This document shows positions 35,511-43,787 of a DNA stretch of 64,000 nucleotides, piece by piece; positions within the stretch are counted from its first letter, which is position 1; every line of letters starts with the position of its first letter. This stretch comes from Rubrivivax sp. (GTDB lineage Bacteria; Pseudomonadota; Gammaproteobacteria; Burkholderiales; Burkholderiaceae_C). The position numbers and the translations under genes were made by a program. The DNA lies in contig JAHBZS010000004.1 in the NCBI GenBank assembly GCA_019635285.1, positions 62,001 through 126,000 on the forward strand. Reading direction: 5' to 3'. Below the pieces are notes generated by a model. The model worked only from the letters and a program-made list of their open reading frames with translations, searched no databases and was not told the DNA's origin.

Positions 35511-36383
35511 TCAGAGCCCGTGCTTCAACAGGTCCGGCTGCACGGCGCGATGGAAGCCCTCGAACGGCGCGTTGTTGCGGCTGGGCTGCAACTTCCAGGT
35601 GCTGGGGCGGAAGTTCGGCGTGCCACCGTCCACGCGCAGGCACGATCCGGTGATGTAGGACGCAGCCGGCGACAGCAGGTAGACGATGGCCGAGGAGATC
35701 TCGGCCTCGGTGCCATAGCGCTGCAGCGGCACGCTCGGCGGGAACTCCAGGATCTTGGCCTTGGCTTCCGGCGTGTAGGTGTCGAAGCCGCTGGAAGCGA
35801 TGCCGCTGGGCGCAACGCAGTTGACGCGCACGCCACTGGCCGCCCATTCGCAGGCCGCGGTCTCGGTCAGCGTCAGCATGCCGCCGCGCGCCGCGCCCGA
35901 ATGGGCATAGTCCGGCCAGCCGTGCCAGATGTCGGCGATGACGTTGACGATGGCGCCGCCATGCTGCTCCATCCAGCGGTTGAACACCTCGCGCATGAAG
36001 ATGAAGCCGCCGGTCAGGTTGCTGCGCACAACGGCCTCGAAACCCTTGGTGCTGATGGTCTTCATCGGCGTGCGGTACTGGCCGCCGGCGTTGTTGACCA
36101 GTGCGTCGATACGGCCGCGTTCGCGCAGCACCGCCTCGATCACGTCGACGACCAGCGGCTCCTCGCGGATATCGGCGACATGGCAGCTGGCACTGCCGCC
36201 GTCCTCTACGATCTCGGCCTGAACGGCCTGCAGTTTCTCCAGCTTGCGTCCGACCAGCGCGACATGCGCGCCCAGCGAGGCCAGCTCGTGCGCGGTGCAG
36301 CGGCCGATGCCGCTGCCGCCGCCGGTAATGATGATGGTCTGGCCGGCAAACAGCTTGGCCCTGAAGATCGACTGGTAACCCAT
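35511..36383 (-). CDS. PECR-like SDR oxidoreductase (2-enoyl-CoA reductase type)
   Basis: 290-residue short-chain dehydrogenase with the cofactor motif ITGGGSGIGRCTAHELA and VNNAGGQYRTP. The usual YxxxK active site is absent. In its place is AHSGAARGGMLTLTETAACE followed by WAASGVRVNCVAP, almost the sequence of human peroxisomal trans-2-enoyl-CoA reductase (HSGAARAGV) and related to 2,4-dienoyl-CoA reductase. It may therefore saturate or isomerise enoyl-CoA double bonds with NADPH rather than oxidise an alcohol. The C-terminus is extended by about 30 residues past GGTPNFRPSTWKL. Between an acyl-CoA dehydrogenase and a histidine phosphatase in the operon. Confidence 0.85.
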   Translation of the reverse strand: MGYQSIFRAKLFAGQTIIITGGGSGIGRCTAHELASLGAHVALVGRKLEKLQAVQAEIVEDGGSASCHVADIREEPLVVDVIEAVLRERGRIDALVNNAGGQYRTPMKTISTKGFEAVVRSNLTGGFIFMREVFNRWMEQHGGAIVNVIADIWHGWPDYAHSGAARGGMLTLTETAACEWAASGVRVNCVAPSGIASSGFDTYTPEAKAKILEFPPSVPLQRYGTEAEISSAIVYLLSPAASYITGSCLRVDGGTPNFRPSTWKLQPSRNNAPFEGFHRAVQPDLLKHGL

Positions 36384-36399
36384 GATGCGCGGCGCTCCT

Positions 36400-37563
36400 T
36401 CAGTACTGAACCGCGGCGCGGCCGATGCGCTCGCGCGCGATGATCAGCTTCATGATCTGCGCGGTGCCGTCGCCGATCTCCAGCCCCATCACGTCGCGCA
36501 TGCGCTGCTGATGCGGCAGATCCTTGCTCCAGCCATAGTGGCCGAAGGTCAGCAGGCACTGGTGGATCACGTCGAAGGCATTGCGCGGCCCCATCCACTT
36601 GCACATCGCCGCTTCCGAGGTGTGCGGCAGCCCGGCATCGCGCAGCGCCAGCGCGTGGTAGCACAGCTGCCGCACCGCGGCGATCTGCGATTCGCCCTCG
36701 GCCAGCGGAAAGCTCACGCCCTGGAACTGGCCGATCGGCTTGCCGAAGGCTTCGCGCTCCTTGGCATAGGCCCAGGCCTCGTCCAGGCTGGCCTGCGCCG
36801 CGCCGACGCACTGCAGGCCGATCAGCGCGCGGCTGTAGTCGAAGCCTTGCATGACCTGCGTGAAGCCCTTGCCCTCGCCGCCCAGGCGGTGGCTGAGCGG
36901 CACGCGCACGTCGTCGAAGAACACCGAGCCGCGGCCGATGATGGCGCTGCCGACGTCGTCGAACCTCGTGCGCGAGATGCCCTTCGTGCCTTCGTAGGGA
37001 ATGAAGAAGGCGCTGACGCCACGCGCACCCTCTTCCGCGCTGCCGGTGCGCGCGAAGATCAGGTACGCATCCGCGCGGTCGGCGAAGGTGATCGAGGTCT
37101 TCTCGCCGTTGATCACGTAGTGCTCGCCCGAAGCGTCGCTGACCCGCCGCGCCTTCAGCGTCAGGTTGCTCGCGTCGGAGCCGCCGCGCGGCTCGGTCAG
37201 GCAGATGGCCACCACCGCGTCGCCGCGCGTCATGCGCGGCACCCACTCGCGCACCACCTCGGGCGGCGCATGGCGCATCAGGATGGCCGCATTCAGCGAG
37301 ATGCCCACCGGCACCGCGCTGATGTTGAAGTCGCCGTAGGCCAGTTCCTCGGCAATCAGGCCGGTGGTGACCGAGTCGACGCCCAGCCCGCCGAACTCCT
37401 CGGGCAGATCGGTGCCGAGCAGGCCGAGCCGGCCCATCTCGGCGATCAGGCCGCGGTCGAGCACGCCGCTCTTCTCGCGCTTCTGGTAGTCGGGCAGCAG
37501 GCGCTCGCGCGCGAAGCGCCGCGCCGTCTCCTGCAGCGCCCTCTGGTCGTCGGTCAGCACCAT
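36400..37563 (-). CDS. Acyl-CoA dehydrogenase
   Basis: 387-residue ACAD starting MVLTDDQRALQETARRFARE. Signatures are LTEPRGGSDASNL, HYVINGEKTSITFAD, KEREAFGKPIGQFQGVSF, LLTFGHYGWSKDLPHQQRMR and IGDGTAQIMKLIIARERIG. The YEGT-type Glu is replaced by Asp (GDGT). It is first in the operon with the PECR-like SDR, phosphatase, phosphotransferase and small partner. If that operon works like lvaABC, this enzyme could act on the phosphorylated hydroxyacyl-CoA, as ACAD10/11-type dehydrogenases do. A perfect copy of the regulon operator lies 37 nt upstream. Confidence 0.92.
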   Translation of the reverse strand: MVLTDDQRALQETARRFARERLLPDYQKREKSGVLDRGLIAEMGRLGLLGTDLPEEFGGLGVDSVTTGLIAEELAYGDFNISAVPVGISLNAAILMRHAPPEVVREWVPRMTRGDAVVAICLTEPRGGSDASNLTLKARRVSDASGEHYVINGEKTSITFADRADAYLIFARTGSAEEGARGVSAFFIPYEGTKGISRTRFDDVGSAIIGRGSVFFDDVRVPLSHRLGGEGKGFTQVMQGFDYSRALIGLQCVGAAQASLDEAWAYAKEREAFGKPIGQFQGVSFPLAEGESQIAAVRQLCYHALALRDAGLPHTSEAAMCKWMGPRNAFDVIHQCLLTFGHYGWSKDLPHQQRMRDVMGLEIGDGTAQIMKLIIARERIGRAAVQY

Positions 37564-37600
37564 CGTCGCAGTCTCCTCGAATTCGGCGACGATGATATCT

Positions 37601-37612
37601 TACGCTAGCGTA
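37601..37612. promoter_or_regulatory. Operator copy 4 (TACGCTAGCGTA, perfect palindrome)
   Basis: A perfect 12-bp palindrome, the best copy of the set, within TTACGCTAGCGTACTT. It lies in the 57-nt gap between the acyl-CoA dehydrogenase start at 37563 and the end of the racemase gene at 37621, so it should control the minus-strand operon running to 33322. The gap is AT-rich for this genome (GATGATATCTTACG), consistent with a promoter. Confidence 0.65.
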
Positions 37613-37620
37613 CTTTCTGT

Positions 37621-38763
37621 CTAGGTATTTCCAGCAACACCTGCGGCGACGACGGCCGGCGCGGCAGCGCCCCAATCGCGCAGCACTTCGGCCTGGTGCT
37701 GCCCGGGCCACGGCGTCGGCCGGCGCAGCGAACCCGGCGTGGCGGAGAAGCGCGGCGCCGGCCCGGGGTGCCGCAAGCCGTCGAAATCATGGAAGGTGCC
37801 ACGCGCGGCCAGCTGCGGATGCGCTGGCGCCTCGTCGATCGTCAGCACCGGCGCCAGGCAGGCGTCGCGTCCGGCGGCGGCCTGCGACCAGGCGTCGCGC
37901 GTGCGCGTGCGGAACACCGCGGCGAAACGCTCCCGCATCGCGGGCCACGACGCACGCTCGTTCTGCGGTGGCAGCGTGGCCGGGTCCAGCTCCATCACGG
38001 CCAGCAGCGCGGCATAGAACTGCGGCTCGATCGCGCCCACCGCAACGTAGCGGCCATCGGCGGTCTCGTAGGTGCCGTAGAACGGCGCGCCGCCGTCGAC
38101 GATGTTCTCGCCGCGGTTCGCGGTCCAGGTGCCCTGCTGGCGATAGGCCTGGAAGGCCGACATCAGGTGCACCACGCCGTCGACCATCGCCGCGTCCACC
38201 ACTTGGCCGCGCCCGCTGTCGCGCGCAGCCAGCGCGGCCGCCAGCACGCCGACCGCCAGGTACATCGCGCCGCCGCCGAGGTCGGCCACCAGGTTCAGCG
38301 GCGGCGGCGGCGGCGCGCCCGGCGCGCCCAGGCTGCCGAGCGCGCCCGTGATCGCCAGGTAGTTGATGTCGTGCCCGGCTTCCTGCGCCAGCGGGCCGTC
38401 CTGGCCCCAGCCGGTCATGCGTCCGTAGACCAGCCGCGGGTTGCGCGCCAGGCACTGCGCCGGGCCCAGGCCCAGGCGCTCGGTGACGCCGGGGCGGAAG
38501 CCTTCGAGCAGCACGTCCGCATGCGCCACCAGGTCGAGCACCGTGTCGATGCCCTGCGGTGTCTTCAGGTCCAGCGCCACCGAACGCTTGTTGCGGTTGT
38601 AGAAGTCGAAGCGCGGCGGCTGGTCCGGCTCGCGGCCGGGCGGCAGCACGCGGTCGACGCGCACCACGTCGGCGCCCAGGTCCGCCAGCAGCGCGCCGCA
38701 GAACGGCGCCGGCCCGATCGCCGCGAGTTCGAGGATGCGAAAACCGTGCAGAGGGCCGTTCAT
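37621..38763 (-). CDS. Alpha-methylacyl-CoA racemase (CaiB/BaiF family)
   Basis: 380-residue family III CoA-transferase-fold protein. It carries the racemase hallmarks: AGHDINYLAITGAL with His131 and LNLVADLGGGAMYLAVG with Asp161, spaced as His126 and Asp156 of the mycobacterial MCR racemase. Other family blocks are [30 protein letters not shown] and GRMTGWGQDGP. It interconverts 2R- and 2S-methylacyl-CoA so that stereospecific acyl-CoA dehydrogenases can act, as in bile-acid and branched-chain fatty acid breakdown. Last gene of the long minus-strand operon starting at 44551; 11 nt after the 3-hydroxyacyl-CoA dehydrogenase. Confidence 0.9.
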   Translation of the reverse strand: MNGPLHGFRILELAAIGPAPFCGALLADLGADVVRVDRVLPPGREPDQPPRFDFYNRNKRSVALDLKTPQGIDTVLDLVAHADVLLEGFRPGVTERLGLGPAQCLARNPRLVYGRMTGWGQDGPLAQEAGHDINYLAITGALGSLGAPGAPPPPPLNLVADLGGGAMYLAVGVLAAALAARDSGRGQVVDAAMVDGVVHLMSAFQAYRQQGTWTANRGENIVDGGAPFYGTYETADGRYVAVGAIEPQFYAALLAVMELDPATLPPQNERASWPAMRERFAAVFRTRTRDAWSQAAAGRDACLAPVLTIDEAPAHPQLAARGTFHDFDGLRHPGPAPRFSATPGSLRRPTPWPGQHQAEVLRDWGAAAPAVVAAGVAGNT

Positions 38764-38774
38764 CCGATGACCTT

Positions 38775-39986
38775 TCAGGTAGAAGATGCAGCGCGCCAGC
38801 GCTGCAGCCCGGCGCTGCCGCGGGCCTGTTCGCGCAGCCAGGCCGAAGGGCGGAAGCGTTCGCCGTGGCGGTCGGCCAGTGCGTCGGCCTGCGCGACGAA
38901 GGATGCAAGGCCGAAGCGCTCGGCCCAGCCGAGCACGCCGCCTTCGGCACGCGGGTAGGCCAGGCCGAGACAGGACGCCGTGTCGGCATCGTCGGCGCTG
39001 CCGATCACGCCCTCTTCCAGGCAGCGCAGCGCCTCTATCGATTCGATCCAGCGCAGGCGTTGCGGCAGCGTGTCGGCCGCCGCCGCTGCCGGCGCGAACA
39101 GGCGCTCGAGACCCGGCCAGGGCGTGCGCACGCCGTCGGCGCCGGTGTCGTAGAAGCCGCCACCCTGGCGCCGCCCGGCCCGGCCCGCGGCCACCATGGC
39201 CGCCAGCACCGGCGCGCCCAGCGGACGGCAGCGCGACGGCGGCAGGCCGTCGGCACGGGCCTGCTCGATCTGCTGCAGGTTCAGCGCCAGCGAGATGTCG
39301 TCCAGCAGCGCCAGCGGGCCGAGCGCGCGGCCGAGTTCGCGCGCCGCGCCGTCCACCGCCGCCGGCGGCACGCCCTCGCCGACCAGCGCCAACGCCTCGT
39401 CCAGGTAGGCAGCGAAGACGCGCGAGGTGAAGAAGCCGGGGCCGTCGCGCACGGCCACCGGCACCTGTCCGAGCCGGCGCACGAAGGCCAGCGCGCCGCG
39501 CAGCGTCGCTTCGTCCGTCGCGTCGCCGCGCACCACCTCGACCAGCTTCATGCGCTCGACCGGCGAGAAGAAGTGCAGGCCGAGGAAGCGCCCGGGCCGC
39601 GCCAGCACGCGGGCCAGCCCGCTCACGGGCAGGCCGCTGGTGTTGGTGGCCAGCAGCGCGTGCGCCGGCAGTGCCGCCTCGAGGCGGGCCAGCACGGCGA
39701 GCTTCAGGGCGCGGTCCTCCGGTACCGACTCGATCGCCGCGTCGCACGCGGCCAGTTCCGCGTCGCCGCGCGCCGGCGCAACGCGCCCCAGCAGCGCGCG
39801 CGCCGCCAAGGCATCGATACGGCCACGCGCAGCCTGGCGCTCGATGGCCGCGGCAAGCCTGGCGTGGCCGGCCTCGGCCGCCGCCGCATCGCGGCCGACC
39901 AGCAGCACCTGCAGCCCGGCCGCGGCGGCCACCTGCGCGATGCCCAGACCCATCAGTCCCGGGCCGACGACGGCGATGCGCTCCAT
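38775..39986 (-). CDS. 3-hydroxyacyl-CoA dehydrogenase (stand-alone HAD part of FadB/FadJ type)
   Basis: 403-residue NAD-dependent dehydrogenase starting MERIAVVGPGLMGLGIAQVA (Rossmann). The catalytic His is in LGLHFFSPVERMKLVEVV, preceded by NTSGLPVSGLARVLARPGRF, and DGPGFFTSRVFAAYLDEAL opens the dimerisation domain. A second C-terminal helical repeat (IESIEALRCLEEGVIGSADD) follows, as in FadB/FadJ, but the enoyl-CoA hydratase half is missing. The gene at 55941 supplies the opposite half. It oxidises 3S-hydroxyacyl-CoA to 3-ketoacyl-CoA. The start overlaps the nitroreductase stop by one base (TGATG). Confidence 0.9.
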   Translation of the reverse strand: MERIAVVGPGLMGLGIAQVAAAAGLQVLLVGRDAAAAEAGHARLAAAIERQAARGRIDALAARALLGRVAPARGDAELAACDAAIESVPEDRALKLAVLARLEAALPAHALLATNTSGLPVSGLARVLARPGRFLGLHFFSPVERMKLVEVVRGDATDEATLRGALAFVRRLGQVPVAVRDGPGFFTSRVFAAYLDEALALVGEGVPPAAVDGAARELGRALGPLALLDDISLALNLQQIEQARADGLPPSRCRPLGAPVLAAMVAAGRAGRRQGGGFYDTGADGVRTPWPGLERLFAPAAAAADTLPQRLRWIESIEALRCLEEGVIGSADDADTASCLGLAYPRAEGGVLGWAERFGLASFVAQADALADRHGERFRPSAWLREQARGSAGLQRWRAASST

Positions 39987-40672
39987 CAGCGATGGAACCG
40001 CACGGCTTCGACCAGACCGGCCCGGCCCACACGCGCGCCATTGGCTTTGATCGCCTGGTCCTCGTAGCCGAAGGAGATTCCGAACAGCAGGCGGTGCGTG
40101 GCATCCAGGCCCAGATGCCGGCGCACGACGTCCGGATACAGGCCGAGCGCGCCCTGGGCACATGAACCGATGTCACGCGCGGTGAGCAGCAGCATCAGCG
40201 ACTGTGCGTACATGCCGATGTCGGCCGCCTCGCGCGTGTCGTGCGGCGCGTGCATGAAGATGAAGACGGCGTGCGGCGCGCCGAAGAATTCGTGGTTGCG
40301 CACGTAGGCCGCATGCCGACCGGCGCGGTCGTGGCGGTCCACGCCCATCGCGCCGTAAAGCTGCACCGCGGCATCGATCTGGCGCTCGCGGTAGACGCCG
40401 CTGAACTTGCCATCGGCCGGCCAGTCGGCATGGTGCGGCTCGCCGCGTTCGCCGGCTTCCACCAGCGACTCACTCAGGCGGCGCAGCGCTGCGCCCGAGA
40501 CGACATGCGGCAGCCACGGCTGCACGTTGCAGTTCGACGGCGTGCGCTGCGCGAGCTCGAAAACCTCGCGCAGCGTGGTCTCGGGCACTTCGTCCGGCAG
40601 GAAGCCGCGCACCGAGCGGCGCCGGCGCAACGCCTCGTCGACGCTGATCGCGGTGGGTTCCCGTGCGCTCAT
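39986..40672 (-). CDS. Nitroreductase-family flavoprotein
   Basis: 228-residue FMN-dependent oxidoreductase: AISVDEALRRRRSVRGFLPD (FMN phosphate-binding Arg cluster), AQRTPSNCNVQPWLPHVV, and near the C-terminus ISFGYEDQAIKANGARVGR. Members reduce nitroaromatics, quinones or enones with NAD(P)H; in a catabolic operon a role in reducing or oxidising a conjugated ring intermediate is plausible but unproven. Its ends overlap both neighbours: ATGA with the phosphotransferase upstream and TGATG with the 3-hydroxyacyl-CoA dehydrogenase downstream, so it is a built-in member of the operon. Confidence 0.9.
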   Translation of the reverse strand: MSAREPTAISVDEALRRRRSVRGFLPDEVPETTLREVFELAQRTPSNCNVQPWLPHVVSGAALRRLSESLVEAGERGEPHHADWPADGKFSGVYRERQIDAAVQLYGAMGVDRHDRAGRHAAYVRNHEFFGAPHAVFIFMHAPHDTREAADIGMYAQSLMLLLTARDIGSCAQGALGLYPDVVRRHLGLDATHRLLFGISFGYEDQAIKANGARVGRAGLVEAVRFHR

Positions 40673-41721
40673 CGGCCCGTCCTCGCCAGTGCCGCGCCGC
40701 GGCCCGCATAGGCCAGCGCGAGCTTGCGGCCCACGCGCGCGGCATCGGGCAGGAAACCGTTGCCCAGTTCACCGCGCCGAGCCACGCCGGCGCTGCCGAC
40801 CGCGCCGCGGAACATGGCGAACACCTGATGGAAAGTGCTCATGCGCTCGCTCGAGCCGGCGAGCGCGTAGTAGCGCTCCAGGTAGGCCTCCTCGGTCGGG
40901 ATGCCCAGCGCCTGCAGATCCAGCCCGAGCAGCCCGCCGTTCTCGTCGGGCGCCATGCGCCACGCCTGGCTGTTGAAGGCCACGTCGACGAGCGGATGCC
41001 CGAGCGTGGACAGCTCCCAGTCGAGCACGCCGACGACGCGGGGCTCACTGGCGTGGAACATCATGTTGGTGATGCGGAAGTCGCCGTGGCATAGCGCGAT
41101 CAGCTCGCTGTCGGGCACGCGCTCGGACAGCCAGGCCACGATGTAGTCGAGGTCGGGGTTGTCGTCATCGCCCTGGCGGAACTGCGTCCACTGTTGCGAC
41201 CAGCGGCTCAGCTGGCGCGCAAAGTAGTTGCCCGGCCGGCCGTAGTCGGCCAGGCCGAGCGCGCGGTAGTCCACGCGGTGGATCGCCGCCATCGTCTCGC
41301 CCATCGCGTCGAACAATGCGCGCCGCATCTCGCGGTCGATGCCGGGCGTGCCGAAGGAACCGAAGACGCGGCCGCGCAGCCATTCCATCAGGTAGAAAGG
41401 CGTGCCCAGCACGACGCGGTCCGCGCAGTAGTGCAGCGGCGCGGGCACCGGCACAGCGCTGCCATGCAGCGCCTGCAGCACGCGGAACTCGCGGTCGATG
41501 GCATGCGCCGACGGCGCCAGCGGGCCGGCCGGCTGCTTGCGCAGCACGGCGCTCCAGTCGCCGCGCGCCAGGAAGTAGGTCGGGTTCGACATGCCGCCTT
41601 CGGTGCGCTGCACGCTCAGCGCTTCGCGCCCGTGGCCCAGCGTCGTGCGCAGATAGGCGTCTAGCGCACCCGCATCGAAGTCGGGACCGTTCGTGCCGGC
41701 CGCCATCGCCTGCAAACTCAT
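40669..41721 (-). CDS. Phosphotransferase (APH/ACAD10-11 kinase-like)
   Basis: 350-residue APH-fold protein. N-terminal lobe QRTEGGMSNPTYFLARGDW, catalytic loop LCHGDFRITNMMFHASEPR near residue 215, and metal motif VLDWELSTLGHPLVDVAFN. This form (GGMSNPT, HGDFRxxNMMF, DWELSTLGHPLxD) is the one most like the kinase domain of ACAD10/ACAD11. The adjacent acyl-CoA dehydrogenase (4-nt ATGA overlap) makes the pair resemble a split ACAD11, supporting phosphorylation of a hydroxyacyl-CoA followed by elimination. ATG 41721 is chosen from the overlap; MAAGTNG five codons later is possible. Confidence 0.9.
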   Translation of the reverse strand: MSLQAMAAGTNGPDFDAGALDAYLRTTLGHGREALSVQRTEGGMSNPTYFLARGDWSAVLRKQPAGPLAPSAHAIDREFRVLQALHGSAVPVPAPLHYCADRVVLGTPFYLMEWLRGRVFGSFGTPGIDREMRRALFDAMGETMAAIHRVDYRALGLADYGRPGNYFARQLSRWSQQWTQFRQGDDDNPDLDYIVAWLSERVPDSELIALCHGDFRITNMMFHASEPRVVGVLDWELSTLGHPLVDVAFNSQAWRMAPDENGGLLGLDLQALGIPTEEAYLERYYALAGSSERMSTFHQVFAMFRGAVGSAGVARRGELGNGFLPDAARVGRKLALAYAGRGAALARTGR

Positions 41722-42977
41722 GCCTGCGAAGAGGTCGCCTTCTTGCCGCCGAAGCCGAACAGGTACTGCGCGACGCGGCGCATCTGGACCTCTTCCGTCC
41801 CTTCGGTGATGCGGTAGCGGCGGTGGTGGCGGTAGATGTGCTCGAAGGGCATGGCGCGGCTGTAACCCATGCCGCCATGGACCTGCATCGCGCGGTCGGC
41901 CGCCTCGCAGCACAGCCGGTTCGCGCGAAAATTGCAGATCGACACCATGTCGCTGATCTCGAGCGGATCGCGCCGCTCCATCTCCCACGCGGTGCGGAAG
42001 ATGTAGTTGCGCAGCATCTCGCATTCGGCGTACAACTCCACCAGCGGAAACTGCACGGCCTGCTTCTTCGACAGCGGCTCGCCGAAGGCGATGCGCTCGC
42101 GGGCGTACTTCGCCGCCTCGGTGATGCAGTAGCGCGCCGCGCCGGCGCTGGCCGCCGCCTGGCGGATGCGGTTCTCGTGCACGAAGCGCTGCGCCACCAT
42201 CAGGCCTTCGCCCTCCTTGTGCAGGATCGCGCTGTCGGGGACGCGCACGTCCCTCAGCTCGGTCTCCGCATGGTCGGAGGGCATGTTGAAGGTCCAGTGG
42301 TTGTACAGGACCTTGTGCCCGGGCGTGGCGGTCGGCACGATGAACGCGGTGATGCCCTTGGCGTCGCCCGGCCGGCCCGAACTGCGGGCGAACACCAGGT
42401 TGGCATGCGCTCGCGCGACCTGGCTGTTCCAGCGCTTCATGCCGTTCAACACCCAATGCTCGCCGTCTTTCGTCGCGGTCGTCTCCAGCCAGGTGGCGTC
42501 GCTGCCGTGGCCCGGCTCGGTAAGGCCGAAGCTCAGGTGCTTGTTGCCGCTGATGATGCCTTCGATGTAGCTCTTCTGCTCCGGCGTGCCGTAGGCGTCG
42601 AGCACCGGGATGATCGGGAAGTTGCCGACGATCGACGATTCGTCCTGCAGGTCGTTGTGCAGCCCCAGGCCCTTGGCGGCCAGGTGCTCGCGGATCGCCG
42701 CGATCATCAGGCTGCGGGCCCCGCCGCCGCCCGGCACCGACTTCGGCAACCCCAGCCGCAGGTGGCCGGCCTTGTCGGCGCGGCGTTCCATCTCGCTGAT
42801 CAGCTCGCGCCACTGCGGGTGCGGCCGGCCGTCGTTCTCCCAGTCGGTGCGGGCGTATTCGCGGCGGTGGTCGAAGTACTGCGGATGCTCGCGCTCCAGG
42901 GGCTTGATCTCCTTGTCGATGAAGGCGTCCAGCTCGGCCAGCTTGGCCGTGACGTCTTCGGGCAGGCGAAAGTCCAT
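41718..42977 (-). CDS. Acyl-CoA dehydrogenase (ACAD10/11-type long form)
   Basis: 419-residue ACAD beginning MDFRLPEDVTAKLAELDAFI. It has LTEPGHGSDATWLETTA, HWVLNGMKRWNSQV, KYARERIAFGEPLSKKQAV, VHGGMGYSRAMPFEHIYRHH and ITEGTEEVQMRRVAQYLFG. The catalytic Glu of the xEGT motif is present. An N-terminal insert (REYARTDWENDGRPHPQW) distinguishes it from short ACADs. ATG 42977 is chosen because GAGGAG lies just upstream; the ATG seven codons earlier overlaps that site. Overlap with the phosphotransferase gene suggests the two act in sequence. Operon partners upstream are two SDRs. Confidence 0.9.
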   Translation of the reverse strand: MDFRLPEDVTAKLAELDAFIDKEIKPLEREHPQYFDHRREYARTDWENDGRPHPQWRELISEMERRADKAGHLRLGLPKSVPGGGGARSLMIAAIREHLAAKGLGLHNDLQDESSIVGNFPIIPVLDAYGTPEQKSYIEGIISGNKHLSFGLTEPGHGSDATWLETTATKDGEHWVLNGMKRWNSQVARAHANLVFARSSGRPGDAKGITAFIVPTATPGHKVLYNHWTFNMPSDHAETELRDVRVPDSAILHKEGEGLMVAQRFVHENRIRQAAASAGAARYCITEAAKYARERIAFGEPLSKKQAVQFPLVELYAECEMLRNYIFRTAWEMERRDPLEISDMVSICNFRANRLCCEAADRAMQVHGGMGYSRAMPFEHIYRHHRRYRITEGTEEVQMRRVAQYLFGFGGKKATSSQA

Positions 42978-42998
42978 CGATTCGTTCTCCTCAGGCAT

Positions 42999-43787
42999 TC
43001 AGACCGGAATCTTCCCGTGGGGGTGCGTGCTGCTGACGCCGCCGTCGACGGCATACAGCTGGCCAGTGACGAAGGAGCTGTCGTCGCTGGCCAGGAAGGC
43101 CGCCATCGCTGCGATCTCCTCGGGCCGGCCGGCGCGCTGCAGTGGCGTCATGTGGCCGATGCGGCCTTCCTTGCCGCGCTCGCGCGCGTACTCGAAGACC
43201 TTGCGCGTCATCTTGGTTTCAACCAGCCCGGGCAGCAGCGCGTTGACGCGCACGCCGGTGCCGGCGAAGGCGTTGGCCGCCGTCTGCGCCAGGCTGTTGA
43301 CGGCGGCCTTGCTGGCGCTGTAGCTGATGGCGCCGGCATTGGCGCGCAGCGAGGCGGCCGAAGAGGTGAGGATGATCGAGCCGCGGCGCTGCTCGACCAT
43401 CACCCGCCCTGCGTGCTTGACGGCGAGCATGCAGCTCAGCACGTTGACGCGCCAGACCTCCTGCCATTCCTCGACGGTCTGTTCCAGGATGGCCGCGTTC
43501 GTGCCGGGCGTGCCGGCATTGGCGAAGAACACGTCGAGCGCGCCGAACTCGGCGACGCAGCGCTGCACCAGAGCCTGCACCGCGGCTTCGTCGGTGGCGT
43601 CGGCCTGCAGGGCCAGCGCACGCGCGCCGGCCTGGCGCGCGGCCGCCGCCGTCTCCTCGATGTTGTCCGCGCTGCGGCCGGCCACCAGCACCGCCGCCCC
43701 TTCCGCCGCGAAGCGCAACGCGCTGGCGCGGCCGATGCCGCTGCCGCCGCCGGTCACCACGCAGGCACGTCCTTCGAGTCGTCTCAT
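42999..43787 (-). CDS. SDR family oxidoreductase
   Basis: 262-residue classical SDR: cofactor motif VTGGGSGIGRASALRFA, FFANAGTPGTN in place of NNAG, catalytic Ser in SIILTSSAASLRA, and YSASKAAVNSLAQ with Tyr and Lys intact. The C-terminal DDSSFVTGQLYAVDGG is standard. It would oxidise a hydroxyl (3-hydroxyacyl-CoA or ring alcohol) or reduce a ketone with NAD(P). Overlaps the next SDR gene by 4 nt (ATGA), so the two SDRs are coupled and may form a heteromer or act on successive hydroxyls. Confidence 0.9.
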   Translation of the reverse strand: MRRLEGRACVVTGGGSGIGRASALRFAAEGAAVLVAGRSADNIEETAAAARQAGARALALQADATDEAAVQALVQRCVAEFGALDVFFANAGTPGTNAAILEQTVEEWQEVWRVNVLSCMLAVKHAGRVMVEQRRGSIILTSSAASLRANAGAISYSASKAAVNSLAQTAANAFAGTGVRVNALLPGLVETKMTRKVFEYARERGKEGRIGHMTPLQRAGRPEEIAAMAAFLASDDSSFVTGQLYAVDGGVSSTHPHGKIPV

